Shown piece by piece: positions 24,260-35,342 of a stretch of DNA of 64,000 nt. The notes beneath the pieces are model-generated. The model searched no databases. It was given only the letters and a program-made list of their open reading frames with translations, and was not told the origin of the DNA. The stretch's first letter is position 1, and each line of letters starts with the position of its first letter. Source of the stretch: Cunninghamella blakesleeana (lineage: Eukaryota > Mucoromycota > Mucoromycetes > Mucorales > Cunninghamellaceae); assembly GCA_017871115.1 (NCBI GenBank), contig JAFCIZ010000008.1:992001-1056000 (forward strand), given 5' to 3'. Made by a program: the position numbers and the translations under genes.

Positions 24260-25043
24260 GATTTAAAGAATTATATATATAGAAATGAAATGAAAAAAAA
24301 AAAAGAGAGAAAGAGAAAAGAAAAGAAGAAAAAAAGAATAAGAGGAATTAATAAATTTAAAATAAAAAAAAAAAAAAAGGAGAATGAGAGAAAAGAGTCA
24401 AAATATAAATTGATATTCTATTTAAAGTCCGCTTTTTTATTTTTATATGATTTCTATTTATATATTCTTATTATTGTAATCACTCAAACAGTTTTTTTAA
24501 AAAAAAGCAAGTGAAACTGATATTAATAGTTTATTATTATTATTATTATTATTATTATAAATATAAATATAAATATAAATAATAGTACAAATACAAATAC
24601 AAATACAAATAAAAAGATACATAGAGTAACTAAGCCTCTGGTATTTTTTTATTATAGTTATACGGTGTATGATGGCCGGAATTTGAATGCCTCATTATCA
24701 TTTTTTAAGAAAAAATGGGTGCTATTTTCAGGCTGTACACAAAATGAAATCAATGAAAAAGAAATGGATTTGCATTAGTTGGTTTATAATTTTAATTGAT
24801 GAAATAAAAAAAAAAAAAGGAGAGAAAGAGTCTTTTTTCCATATATATTGGGGAAAACTTCTCAATAAATTAGTATTTAAACTTTTTTTTTTTCTTTTTT
24901 TTCCTATAATAAATTCATTCATTTCCAATCTTCTTTTTTTCTCTTTCTTTCCCTTTTTTTTTTTTTATTTATTCATTTTAATTATCCTCTCTTTATTTTA
25001 CTCATTCTCTTTTATTTATTAATCCTTTCAAAAGAAAAAAATA
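24260..25043. other. Intergenic, shared upstream region
   Basis: Divergent upstream region between the CYSTM gene and the small plus-strand gene at 25044. The frames here are low complexity (Lys- or Phe-rich), with an ATT repeat at about 24531-24558 and AAATAC/AAATAT repeats at 24560-24612. No gene is supported. Confidence 0.5.
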
Positions 25044-25433
25044 ATGGGCTTCGTTGAAAAATTAAAAAGACAATATGATTTAAGACAAGTTGATAAATAT
25101 ACCAAGCGACGATTCGTCCACTCTACGTTTGAATCACATGACCGAGACTACTACAATGCTATTTACGTCGATGGTGATTATTTATATCAAGATGACCAAA
25201 ATAAACGATCTTCTTCATTTTCTTCAACCTCATCCTCTTCGTTCTCTTCTTCTTCATCGTCATCTTCTAAAACTGCTTCTTCATACGATACCTATCATCG
25301 TCCTTCAGATCGTTGGTCTTTTTCATCCATGATGAAAAGAGCCTCTTCCTTTAAACGCCATACACATCATCCTCGTCTTTCAATGGCTGCTCAAAAATTA
25401 AAAACTTCGGAAAGTTATACTTTACAAGGCTAA
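25044..25433 (+). CDS. Small Ser-rich protein, function unknown
   Basis: A single exon encodes 129 residues. The N-terminus is charged and helical (GFVEKLKRQYDLRQVDKYTK), followed by a conserved-looking YYNAIYVDGDYLYQDDQNKR, a long serine tract (about 57-76) and a basic C-terminus (SSMMKRASSFKRHTHHPRLS). No signal peptide or membrane helix. I do not recognise it. The structured ends around a low-complexity middle suggest a real gene, possibly regulatory and phosphorylated (RRxS/RxxS-like sites such as KRASS). It converges on the next minus-strand gene. Confidence 0.6.
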   Translation: MGFVEKLKRQYDLRQVDKYTKRRFVHSTFESHDRDYYNAIYVDGDYLYQDDQNKRSSSFSSTSSSSFSSSSSSSSKTASSYDTYHRPSDRWSFSSMMKRASSFKRHTHHPRLSMAAQKLKTSESYTLQG

Positions 25434-25737
25434 TAATCAATTCATTTTTATTTTTTATTATTTGTTTTTTATTTTTATAATAATCATGTTCATCAACTAT
25501 CATTACATCATTTTTTTTTTTTCATAATAATAAAACTTTGTTTGTTTTTTTAAAATATATATATGTATAAACTGTAAAGTAAAATAAAAAGAGCTATATA
25601 TAAATATGTGTAGAATTAAAAAAAAAAAAAGAAAGAAAAATAAAGATATATACTGGAAAAAAAAAAAGGGGGGAAGCAGTGTGAGAAATTAAAAAAAGAT
25701 TTACAATAAAAACAATTAATAAATATATTTATATAGG

Positions 25738-26251
25738 TTACATAGTTGTTTCCATGGTATGAAGTCGTTGTCTCATTTGATCAGTTCCAAAATTTTCCAC
25801 CTAAACATGCATTATCATTTATAATAATAAAAATAAATAAAATATATTCAATCTTTTTATTCTTTAATGTTTTAAATATACCTTTTCCCTATTTTCTTTT
25901 TTTTTTTTTTCCTTTGGAATCATTACCACCACTAACACCACCTCCTCCTCCTCTTTTTTTTTTCCTTTTTCTTCCCCTTATATAACAACTTACATTTCTA
26001 AGTATAGAAGGATAGAGGTCCCATGATGGATTATCTTGTGGTTGTACACGATGTGATGAAGATGAATAAATGTTCATGCTAATAAAATTCGTCTTTTTCG
26101 TTTGCCGACGGACTGGTGGTGTGGGTTGATGAACATAACCATTACTTAGTCTTCGATTCAAACTTGGATACAAATCATAACTTGGTGTTACCATTACATA
26201 CTTTTCATAATATGTTCTTGGTGTGGTTTCTAACTGTGGTGGATTGGTCAT
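25738..26251 (-). CDS. Small Pro/Tyr-rich protein, function unknown
   Basis: Two exons in phase, 26251-25994 and 25800-25738, giving 106 residues. The sequence carries two related motifs, SYDLYPSLNRRLSNGY and SWDLYPSILRN, separated by a basic Pro-containing linker (QPTPPVRRQTKK). The second exon adds the tail VENFGTDQMRQRLHTMETTM. There is no targeting signal. The duplicated (Y/W)DLYPS motif suggests a short binding motif used twice. Not recognised as a family. Confidence 0.6.
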
Positions 26252-26932
26252 TTTTTTAAAAAAAAAGAAAAAGGATACGTGGTAAACCTAGGGAATGGAA
26301 TAAAAATAATAATAATAATAATTAAATAGTGTTTATATTATAGACATAGATATGATAAATCTATATAAAAATTTTATAATACCTAATATACAGAAAGTGA
26401 TATATTTATAAGAGAAGAAGAGAAAGAAAGAAAAAAAAAAAAAAAGATAATGAAAAAGAAAATGAAAGATAAAAGAAAAAAAAATCAGCTTTTTTTTTTT
26501 TATTTATACAGAATACTCACTCTGGACTTAAATTAATGCCATTGGGATTATAAAAATCACTGATTGGTCTGATGTCAGGTGATATAAAAATAATAGCATA
26601 ATGTTGGCCACACGATATATTTTTTTTCTTCTTTTTTTAAAACAAATGTTTATATCACAGTAAAAACTTAAATGCATATGTCATTATTATTTTTATTTTA
26701 AAATAAAAATAAATATTACATCGCTTTTGTTTTTTTTTAAATTATTATAAAAAAAGTTACTCTTTCTTATTATCTTTTTTATATTTTTTAATCCCCGCTA
26801 TTGTGTAAATCTGGATGGCTTATTTTATTTTAAAAAAAAAAAAATGAATAATTTTTTTTAACACTATCATTCTTTTTTCTTTGAATCAATCAATAATATA
26901 CCTTTTTTTTTTTAAAGAAAAAAATTAATACA
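26252..26932. other. Intergenic with one minus-strand coding-like fragment
   Basis: Upstream region of MEX67. On the minus strand at about 26515-26612 a frame reads GQHYAIIFISPDIRPISDFY then NPNGINLSPE, ending either at TGA or at a good GTGAGT donor. No start or partner exon was found. The rest is A/T runs. Confidence 0.35.
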
Positions 26933-27258
26933 ATGGTACCTGATCCAACTAATACAACAACAACAGAGCCAAAAGGATTAGCTTCCATGTTTGGTCATAA
27001 AATACCTCAAAAATATTTATCAGCAACAACGACTGCGGTAACAAACAATAAAGAAGAAGAAAGTCAAGGTGGTGGTAGTTGGAAATCAACAACAAAACAA
27101 CGTAAAGAAAGAAAATCTTTAGCTTCATATGCTCGCCTTGGAAAAAAAGTTACTATTACTGCAAGCCCTATTAAAAGTCATATTGACGATGATAATGATA
27201 TTGCTATGGGCGGTTTAGGAAAAAAAAAGAAAGCAAAACGATTGTAAGATATACATAT

Positions 27259-27309
<51 letters not shown>

Positions 27310-29254
27310 ATGAAATAGTGGCCATAGTAACTTATATTTATTTATCCATCTATCCTATTGTCAATTATTTATTTTCAATTTTATTATCTAGCTCTCCTTA
27401 TGGCGGTAGTGGTCGTAAAAAAACAAATGCACCAGCCAAACCAACAGGTCCAGTGGAAGAACCTGTTCATGTTTTGGTAAATAGAATAAGTAATATGGAA
27501 TTGAAAATCAGGAGTAACATCAAAATAATATCTAAACCTTTATCATTTTTTCTTTTCTCTCTTTTTTTCGTTGTATACATTACAATAATAAGATTCGAGG
27601 TGTTCAACCAGGAAGTGAAGAAGCATTAATTCAATATTTACAATTAAAATCTAAAAAAGAATGGCAACCTTTAGAATGTAAAATGGCAAATACAGAAATG
27701 TTGCTAACAGTCAATGGCCATATGATTGCAATGTCTATTATTCGATTAGATGGATATATGTTTGGAACAGAACAGCTTCATATTCAATTATACAACGATG
27801 CAACACCCACCTCCACCGGGTCTTCTTTTACCCCGGATACTAAAGAGGATGGCAATAAAAAATTAACTACCATGGATTTATTAAGAACTTTTTTAAAATC
27901 AAGATGGAATGGACAACATCAATTCTTAAATTTAGAAGCAATGCATGAAGATCCCTTTTTAAAAAAGAATGGAATTAAACCACCCGGTGTAAAAGGCGCT
28001 CCTTCTGTTGTTGGCCCGGCAATGATGAAGTTGGCTAATGAAATGTTTCAACAAGAAGGAATCATTACTTTATCCTTGGCCAATAATCGATTACATAATG
28101 TCCAGCCTATTTCTACTATTACTCAATATCTACCCAACCTTCAAAACTTATCTTTACAAAACAATTTAATTAAATCGTTTGAAGGATTAGAAGCTATCAG
28201 CGGAACCGGGAAATTGACACAATTAAAAGAATTGATCTTATCGGGAAACCCATTACAAGAACATGAATTAAAACAAAGAGGCGATCATAGAGGTTATGTA
28301 CGTCATATCGTAAAACGGTTCCCATCTTTGACTTTATTGGATGGTCAGCCTATTTTATTAACACAAGAAGAAGCTCAATCTATTCAAAAAACCGGGAAAG
28401 TTTTGCCTTTGGATACCAAAGCAAATTTCTTTGATCAAGAAGATTCTCATGTTAAAATCATGGCATTTTTAAATGGTTATTTTACCACCTTTGATCAATC
28501 TTCCCAACGGGGATCTTTAGCATCTATGATTTATGACCCTCAAGCTACCTTTTCTGTTGCTACTTTGTTAAAATTGCGTGCTCAAGTCAAATTAAAAAGA
28601 AGGGAAAAGAAAAAATTAATGGTTGATGATGATACTATTGAATGGACTTCAATTCATAGAAATTTAAAATTAAATAATCAAAGTAAGTAAATAGGAATGG
28701 GAAAAGGGAATTTTTTTTAAAAAAAACCTCATCCTTCATTTTTATTTTTATTTTTTTATTTAATGTAATAGAACAATCTTCTAAAGGATTTGCTATTGGT
28801 ACAGAAGCTATTGGAGAAATGTTACAACGTTTACCTCCTACAAAACATGATTTTACAAATACAAAAGAATTTGTTATGGATGCTTACCAAACACCTATTG
28901 GTTACTATACTCTTGTTCTTCATGGGGAATTTAAAGATCAAGAAAATGATGATGCTTTGCCTTATTCTTTTGATCGTACTTTTATTTTAAAACCATCTTT
29001 ACCAGGATCATTGTAAGAAAGAAAGAAAAAAGAAAAATAGAATAAATAAAGTAGACAGATGAAATACTAATATATATATATATAAATGTATGTATTTATT
29101 TAGAGCGGCAAATGCTGGATCTCCATTTATTATTCAGGCTGATAATTTAATTGTACGCGATTACGTTGGTCACCAAGGATTTCAACCCCATCAAAATCAA
29201 CATATTCAAAGCATTTTTACAACTATGCCATCCTTATCCACTGTAGCCATCTAG
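26933..29254 (+). CDS. MEX67: mRNA export receptor Mex67/NXF1 homologue
   Basis: General mRNA export receptor, acting with Mtr2/NXT1 at nuclear pores. Five exons in phase: 26933-27243, 27392-27476, 27593-28682, 28772-29012 and 29104-29254, giving 625 residues. The N-terminal basic, low-complexity RNA-binding extension (GLGKKKKAKR) leads to an RRM-like segment. A leucine-rich repeat region has IITLSLANNRLHNVQPISTI, LQNLSLQNNLIKSFEGLEAI and LKELILSGNPLQEHELK. The NTF2-like domain starts at VKIMAFLNGYFTTFDQSSQR and runs through GYYTLVLHGEFKD to ADNLIVRDYVGHQGFQP. The protein stops soon after (PSLSTVAI), with no UBA/TAP-C domain visible. Directly after the stop is a T18/A15 dyad. Without a search I cannot tell whether the missing UBA is lineage-specific or a loss. 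Confidence 0.9.
27268..27306. repeat. (AT)n tract in the first MEX67 intron
   Basis: Nearly pure AT dinucleotide repeat of about 40 nt close to the donor of the first intron. Confidence 0.85.
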
Positions 29255-29288
<34 letters not shown>

Positions 29289-29939
29289 ATACTCATTTGC
29301 ATCTCTATTATTATTATATATAACCTTTTTTCTAGAAAAAAAAATTCATACATATACATATACACATACATATTTATATATATTCATTTTATATATATAT
29401 TTTTTATTACTCTTTCATTTTTATTTATTTATTTATTTATTTTTTAATACATATTATCTACTCATAATGCGTATCACAATGATATTAAAAAAAAGTTTTG
29501 CATTCTTTATAAATGAATAGAAATCAATAATATACACAGAATGATACTTTCATTATTATATCAATATTCAATTATTTTTGTTATTATTCTTATACTTTTA
29601 TGCATTTATTTTCTTTGTTTGCTACAGTCTCTAAGTCTCTATTTCTTATTATGCATTGATCTTTTTATACACTTTTTCATTATGAAAACCACTATATTAC
29701 TTTTAATTTTTATTATCATTAGTATTTATATAATATATTCCGTAATTATAAATTTGATTGTCCAACTATTATATATATTGTTATACATATGTACATATGT
29801 ACATATATATTTAATAAGGTTTTAAATACAAAGAATAGATTAATATAGAAATAAAAAGTGTAAACAAATGGGAAATATTAAAAATCCTAAAATTCGGAAA
29901 TGTTTCTTATTTCAATTTTATTTGGAAAATGCCCAGATC
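29255..29939. other. Intergenic, A/T-rich
   Basis: Begins with T18/A15 at 29255-29287, likely part of the MEX67 3' UTR. A 94-codon hydrophobic frame at 29541-29825 is translated T/A-rich DNA without gene features. No gene supported. Confidence 0.5.
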
Positions 29940-30444
29940 CTAATGTTTATTTGGAACTACTGTTACAGTACACGTTACTTTTGGTTTAGCATTTTGAGTT
30001 TTGGTAATCAAAGTAACTTCAGGTTTAGGGTAGATAGTTAAACATTTTGTTTTGGTAGTAGGAGGTTTTTTACCCGTTGGTGTTTCACCTCCAATTTCTT
30101 GGAGAGAAGGATTAGTAGGTTTTGCTTGCTTGTTTATTCTTGAAATCACTGTTGGTATACATGTCACTTTGGGTTTCTGTTTAACAGTTTTGGTAATAAT
30201 TGTTATTTTAGGAGAAGTAATAATGGTACGACATTTCGTTTGAGTTGCTTTTGCTTTTATATTTAATCCTCCTGGGGTTTGGCTATAGTTTTTTAAAAGT
30301 TGCGTAAAGAAAATTATATGAGTGTACTAATTCATTAATATAATATACTTTATATATTATTTATTTTATATTACCATAGCTTAAGGAAGCTTGAATTATG
30401 ATCAAAAAGGCCAAAGCTAAAAAGGAATGGTATTTAATGAGCAT
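29940..30444 (-). CDS. Small secreted Thr/Lys-rich protein with internal duplication
   Basis: Two exons in phase, 30444-30375 and 30271-29940, giving 133 residues. The first exon is a signal peptide (YHSFLALAFLIIIQASLSYG). The mature part consists of two related units of about 36 residues. One contains TKCRTIITSPKITIITKT and PKVTCIPTV, the other TKCLTIYPKPEVTLITKT and PKVTCTVTV, separated by a Pro-rich linker (TNPSLQEIGGETPTGKKPP). Each unit has two cysteines, so one disulfide per unit is likely. Beta-rich, positively charged and secreted, it could be a cell-wall or effector-like protein. I do not recognise the family. The chosen acceptor (ACCCCAG) is the one that keeps phase; the nearer CTATAG would hit a stop. 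Confidence 0.68.
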
Positions 30445-31332
30445 CAGCTTAAACGAATAAAATAAAAAGAAAAGAATGAATAAAGATATATAGAATCAAT
30501 ATTACGTTGATGATCTTTATTTATTTTTACAAAAAATAAAGTATATAGTGGAAAATGAGAATTTAATATATACCTCATTTAACACAAAAAAGGTTGAATG
30601 GATTACGTATGACTACGTGTATCATTTAATGTATATTAAACAAGCGATAATCCATTGGCTTCGCCACAAATGGACATTTTGCGCGAAATAACAAGATTCC
30701 ATTAAATTTTTACATTAATTAAATATATGCTGATACAAAAATAAAAAAAATAAAAAAATAGCCAAAGTTGCACAATAACCTTTGTTGCTGTTTATGATGT
30801 TTGATATCTATGCTTTTATACTTGTATAACTGGCAAGATTTTTTTCAAGATACAAGTAATAATGAGTAAGCTATACATATTATTTTCTAGTTTTAAAAAA
30901 TTATAAATGATTATTGTAAAAATCATTTTGTTATATTATATAATATATTATTAAATAAATGGTAACTTAAAATTTGCTAAATTTCAATTTCAATTTTTTA
31001 AAAAAACACAAAATGGTTTATCTTTACCATTAAAGTTCCTTTTTGGGAATAAAGTATGTTTAATTTTTTTTTTTTTTCAAAAAAAAAGAAAAAAAGAAAA
31101 TATTTCTTTTAAAAAGTTTTTTTTTTAAGTTCCTTTTTAAGATTATATTTATCTTTATATGTATAATAAAGAGTCAAAATAGTAAAATCTATGTATTAAT
31201 TACATATTCCTAGTGCTACCTTTTTTTTAAAAAAAAATAGTAAGATAAATAAATTGTAAAATATCACACTTTACTTCCTCTCTCTCTCTCTTTTTTTTTT
31301 ACTCTTATTATATATATATATTTCCACACTTG
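30445..31332. other. Intergenic between two divergent secreted-protein genes
   Basis: Upstream region shared by the small secreted protein (-) and the DPBB protein (+). A pyrimidine-rich CT repeat (ctctctctctct) lies at about 31278-31291 near the start of the latter. No gene seen. Confidence 0.55.
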
Positions 31333-31677
31333 ATGAATAAATTATTAATAGTATTTATTTTAACAATTTATGTTTTAGGCATTTTTTCTAAACCAATTAA
31401 AAAAGGTAGTGGAGTAGCCACCTTTTATACATATTATGGTTTTGGTCAATGTGGTATAAAAGGGGATTCAAATTCTATGTTTGTTTCATTACCTGGATCT
31501 CTATTTAATCAAAAATTATGTGGACGCAGTATTACTATTAAAGGACCATTAGGAACTGCTAAAGGTCTTATCGTTGATAAGAAAGATGGAGCAACAATAG
31601 ATTTAACAAGGTCTTTATATACAAAAATAGCAAATGTTGATAGTGGTCAAGTAAAAGTGCAATATGTTATTAATTAA
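31333..31677 (+). CDS. Secreted RlpA-like double-psi beta-barrel protein
   Basis: A single exon encodes 114 residues from the ATG at 31333. The signal peptide is NKLLIVFILTIYVLGIFS. The mature chain is a minimal double-psi beta-barrel as in expansin/barwin/RlpA-like fungal proteins: GVATFYTYYGFGQCG, LFNQKLCGRSITIKGPLGTA, then KGLIVDKKDGATIDLTRSLY and the last strand GQVKVQYVIN. The cysteines at the usual first two positions are present. The CPxC-type pair after the central aspartate is replaced by KKDGA, so one usual disulfide is absent. Such proteins act in the cell wall or as secreted small proteins, and many lack known activity. No carbohydrate-binding module follows. Confidence 0.85.
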   Translation: MNKLLIVFILTIYVLGIFSKPIKKGSGVATFYTYYGFGQCGIKGDSNSMFVSLPGSLFNQKLCGRSITIKGPLGTAKGLIVDKKDGATIDLTRSLYTKIANVDSGQVKVQYVIN

Positions 31678-32360
31678 CATTAATAAATTAATACATACGA
31701 AAATTGCTTTGGTATTCAATTTTATTTCTCTGTAGCTTATTTTATACTCTTCCGTTACATTTTTTTAAAAAAATAATTTTATTCGCAAAAATAAACAAAT
31801 TAATGAGAATACATGGCGTAAATCATATGTTAAAATTAATAAATAATATTAATAAAAAAGACCTCCAACCAGTCTTTTTTATATGTAATGTCCAATGCCT
31901 TGATTAAATATATATTAGTTTCATTAAATGGTGATTTTCCATAGTAGGAAATATTGACCTAATATCCTTTACTTTCACATATACACTATAGAAAAAATAA
32001 CAATGTAAATAAGCAACAAAATACAGTATTATATAATGACATGCAATTTATTCAAAGTATATGTGACAAGTCGATGTGCTTGTATATCGGTATTAGTTGA
32101 TACTAATAAAAAAATAAATCTAAAATAGCAAATACAATGGATTATTTAATGGAAGGGTTGCCGGAATAATGAATTGTATTGAATAAAATAGAATAGAATA
32201 AAATACAAACGAATTTTAATTTTTTTATTATTTATTATGGGGATAAGGGTGTAGGGATGAAATTTGAACGAGAATTAGATTGTATATATACATAAAGTAA
32301 AATAATGAAATAAATGAAAAATAATAAGAGTGATGATACAAAAAGAAAAAGAAAAAATAG
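31678..32360. other. Intergenic between convergent genes
   Basis: 3' flanks of the DPBB gene and of SPT8. A/T-rich, no gene recognised. Confidence 0.6.
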
Positions 32361-33386
32361 TTAAATAACCGAAGTTATATCATAAAATAAACAAACATTT
32401 GTTGATTGACCATCCCAACCACGCGTTCCTGATGCTGTTACCATATAGCTACAAGTAGGATCAATAACTATATATATAATGAAGATAATAATAATATGAT
32501 ACAATATATTTAAATAAATATTATATACCAACTTTTTTTTTTTTGGTGATATAATTTTTTATATAATTACCTATACTAGAAATAACACCACCGTGATGAC
32601 CAGGTAAAACAGTAAAAGGAATGACAGATGATTTGATTGGGTCTACATTAGGTTTGATATTAAATGATGATTCCTTGGACGTCTCCCAGAGTCGAATATT
32701 ATCATTCGAAGCACTATTAAAAATATATATAAAAGAAAGATAGATGATAGATTAACATATAGGTTGTTTTATTTTTATTCATTTCTTTATCCTTTTTTTT
32801 TTTTTTTTAAAAAAAAAAAAAAGGGTTTACCATATGATATGTTTTCCGTTAGGTAAAGCGGTAACATAGCTAACAGGGCCAGAATTCAATGGCATTTTGA
32901 ATGATTGAATGAATTTCTGACTAGTATAATCCCACTCATCTACGGTTCCATTCCTTCGACCAATATAAATCTTTGATCCATCAGAACTCCAACAAGCTGA
33001 TAAACACCAAGGTGGAGTGTTTTTCATAGGTAAATTTAATTTATTTTGGTTAACAATATCTTTATCTACGCGTTTATCCCACAAAAAGCATTGACCATCT
33101 ATACTTGTTGATAAAAAGATGTTTGGATTTTTTTGATCCCATAATAATGAAGAAGTTGACGAATCGACTGGAGTATTGTTAGTAGATTCATTTGTGGTAT
33201 TGTTATTATTACTATTATCTATGGTTGATTTATTTTCATTAGTATTTGATGATATGGAAGATGAAGATGATGTCGAAGTTGGCGGTATATAGGGTGTATA
33301 AATAGGTTGGTACGATATTGATGATATTTGTGATATATGACCATTATAATCTCTAATCAAGCTTCCTTGTTGAAGATCCCATTCCT

Positions 33387-33432
<46 letters not shown>

Positions 33433-34676
33433 TGCATCAGTCACCTGCTCTTTTATTATATATTTCCTACTCTATTTTATTATTATTATTATTTTACCAG
33501 TATTGTTTTGTCCCATGATCCACTTAAAAACCCAGTTTCATCGGGGTGAATACGAAGAACAGAGACTGGCCCAGTATGTTTTTTAAAAACGTGATGTGAT
33601 TTCCCTTCATCATGCCGTACTGTTACTAATTGAGTTGCTCCACTTTCAGTCCCTTGAAGAGCCCATAATGCATCTGATTGTACATCCATACTATAAACAG
33701 GTGATAATTTTGGTTCCGAATTATTATTATTAAAAGTAGGCGTAGGATAAGAATGACTGATCGATGATGATGGTGAAGCTGTTTGTTCTGTAGATCCTAA
33801 ACCATTTGTTTCCGAAGGTTCTGTTTTTACAATAGGTTCTATGAATGATCATGAATAAATTATTCATTATTTTATCAGATTATTATTTTAAACTTTTTTT
33901 TTTTTCTTATGATTATTCTCTCCTTCCTCTTCTTTATATATCAACCTCTCCCAATATATATATATATATTTTTTTTTTGTAATTTACCTGGAGGCTCAGT
34001 GTTTTCCCACCAAGAGCTAATGACACCAGACTATTTGATTAAGGAAATAATATAAAACATGATTAATAAATCATTTTAAACTTATATATATATATATATA
34101 TATATATATTACCATTGTGATAGAATCTACAAAATGATGTCTTTGAGCTTGTGATAACGAAGTTTTCCCATTCATTGAAGCAAAAAAATCCCATTTTCTT
34201 ACATACCCATCATCAGAACCTGTGAATATCCAACGAAAGCAACGTGTTGTAGCTAAACTATAGATAGGATTTGGATGAATCACTGCCACCTATGAATAGA
34301 TAATAGATAAGATTGTTTATGTACATACAAAACACGTTTTATTATATTTTCATATTATATTATATTATTATATTTACCAAAGGTACTATATCATAGGATT
34401 GACAATCAATTTTATTTTGATTGAGCTGAAGTTGTATATTACGTTTTGTTGGTATTTCTTGTTGAGGAGCAGGTGAGTTTTGAACTGATTGATCTATTAA
34501 ATCTATTGTTTTTAAAGAGAGTATTAATAAAAAGTCGTATTTATATATTTTTATTACGTGTTTTTATTTACTTATTTATTTATACCTTCTGATTCCAAGT
34601 TATCACCATCTTCCGAGTTATTATCTAGTTGAGAAGTTTCGTCATTCAAGTCCAAGTCTTCTTCATCAGATGACAT
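32361..34676 (-). CDS. SPT8: SAGA complex subunit Spt8 (WD40 protein)
   Basis: WD-repeat subunit of SAGA that helps hand TBP to promoters. Eight exons in phase: 34676-34586, 34502-34378, 34289-34113, 34030-33988, 33838-33498, 33384-32831, 32713-32571 and 32467-32361, giving 526 residues. The acidic N-terminus (SSDEEDLDLNDETSQLDNNS) is typical of Spt8. WD40 units are visible in FTGSDDGYVRKWDFFASMNG, TGPVSVLRIHPDETGFLSGS, DKTILEWDLQQGSLIRDYNG, FLSTSIDGQCFLWDKRVDKD, GSKIYIGRRNGTVDEWDYTS and ASNDNIRLWETSKES. A Ser/Asn/Thr-rich insert sits in the middle. The C-terminus has YMVTASGTRGWDGQST, the family ending. The intron between exons 5 and 6 contains a (TA)n tract at about 33390-33429. Confidence 0.93.
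33389..33429. repeat. (TA)n tract in an SPT8 intron
   Basis: About 40 nt of TA repeat directly beside the acceptor of the intron before SPT8 exon 6. Confidence 0.85.
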
Positions 34677-35342
34677 GATTTTTTTTTTTAATAATATAAA
34701 ATAAAAAAAGGAAAGAGAGAGAAAGTATAAAAAAAAAAAAGTTTTACGTGACCATATTTTTTTTTTTGATATTCCGAGGCCCGAACTTTTTTTAATGCAG
34801 AAAGCTAGAAAAGGCAATTATGTGTTGTTTTCTCCCCCTTATTATTTATAGTTCCCACTTTCCTCCCCTTGATGATGATGAAACAACATAGGAGGAAAGT
34901 GGAGGAAGCATTTTGAAGCACTTTTTTTTAGTGTTGTGCTTCAAAAAAATAAAATAAAAAACGACCAAAAAAGTTATTGTCAAAAGGGGAAGTGACCAAG
35001 TCAGGGGTAAGGTTTTTTATACTTGAGGAGGATTTTTTAAGAAAGGGAGAGAGAGAAAAAATGACTATTTTATATATAAAAATTATATTATATTATTATT
35101 ATATTATATTATTATTATATTAGATTATTATTATTATTATTGTTATTTATTATTATTTTGAATTTTTTATGTACGTTTTTATTTTTTCCTTTTTTCTCTT
35201 TTTTCCTTTTCCTTTCTTAAAAAGATGAAACGTTTTCTTTTTTAATTTTAATTTTTTTTTTTTTTTCCTTCTCTCTTTCTCTTTCCTCTTTCTCACTTTT
35301 ATAATTTTTTACAACTCCATTTTAAAATTAAAAAAAAAAAAA
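34677..35342. other. Divergent promoter region of SPT8 and the gene at 35343
   Basis: Contains two adjacent inverted repeats (34855-34946, listed separately), ATT-type repeats at about 35090-35150 and long pyrimidine tracts at 35180-35290 just before the plus-strand start. Confidence 0.6.
34855..34946. repeat. Two adjacent perfect inverted repeats
   Basis: Left stem-loop: CCACTTTCCTCC at 34855-34866 pairs with GGAGGAAAGTGG at 34891-34902 (12 bp, 24-nt loop). Right stem-loop: TTTTGAAGCAC at 34911-34921 pairs with GTGCTTCAAAA at 34936-34946 (11 bp, 14-nt loop). They sit 8 nt apart in the divergent promoter region between SPT8 and the gene at 35343 and are richer in G/C than their surroundings. 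Binding sites for dimeric regulators or remains of a small foldback element are both possible. Confidence 0.75.

Noticed and set aside
26515..26612. Minus-strand coding-like fragment with a GTGAGT donor upstream of MEX67
   Set aside because: No start codon, no joining exon and no recognised family; possible chance or a relic.
29541..29825. 94-codon plus-strand hydrophobic frame
   Set aside because: Composition is that of translated TTA/TAT-rich DNA; no motif, start context or splice support.
31330..31332. TTG start one codon before the ATG of the DPBB protein
   Set aside because: A standard ATG follows at once at 31333 and is the sensible start.
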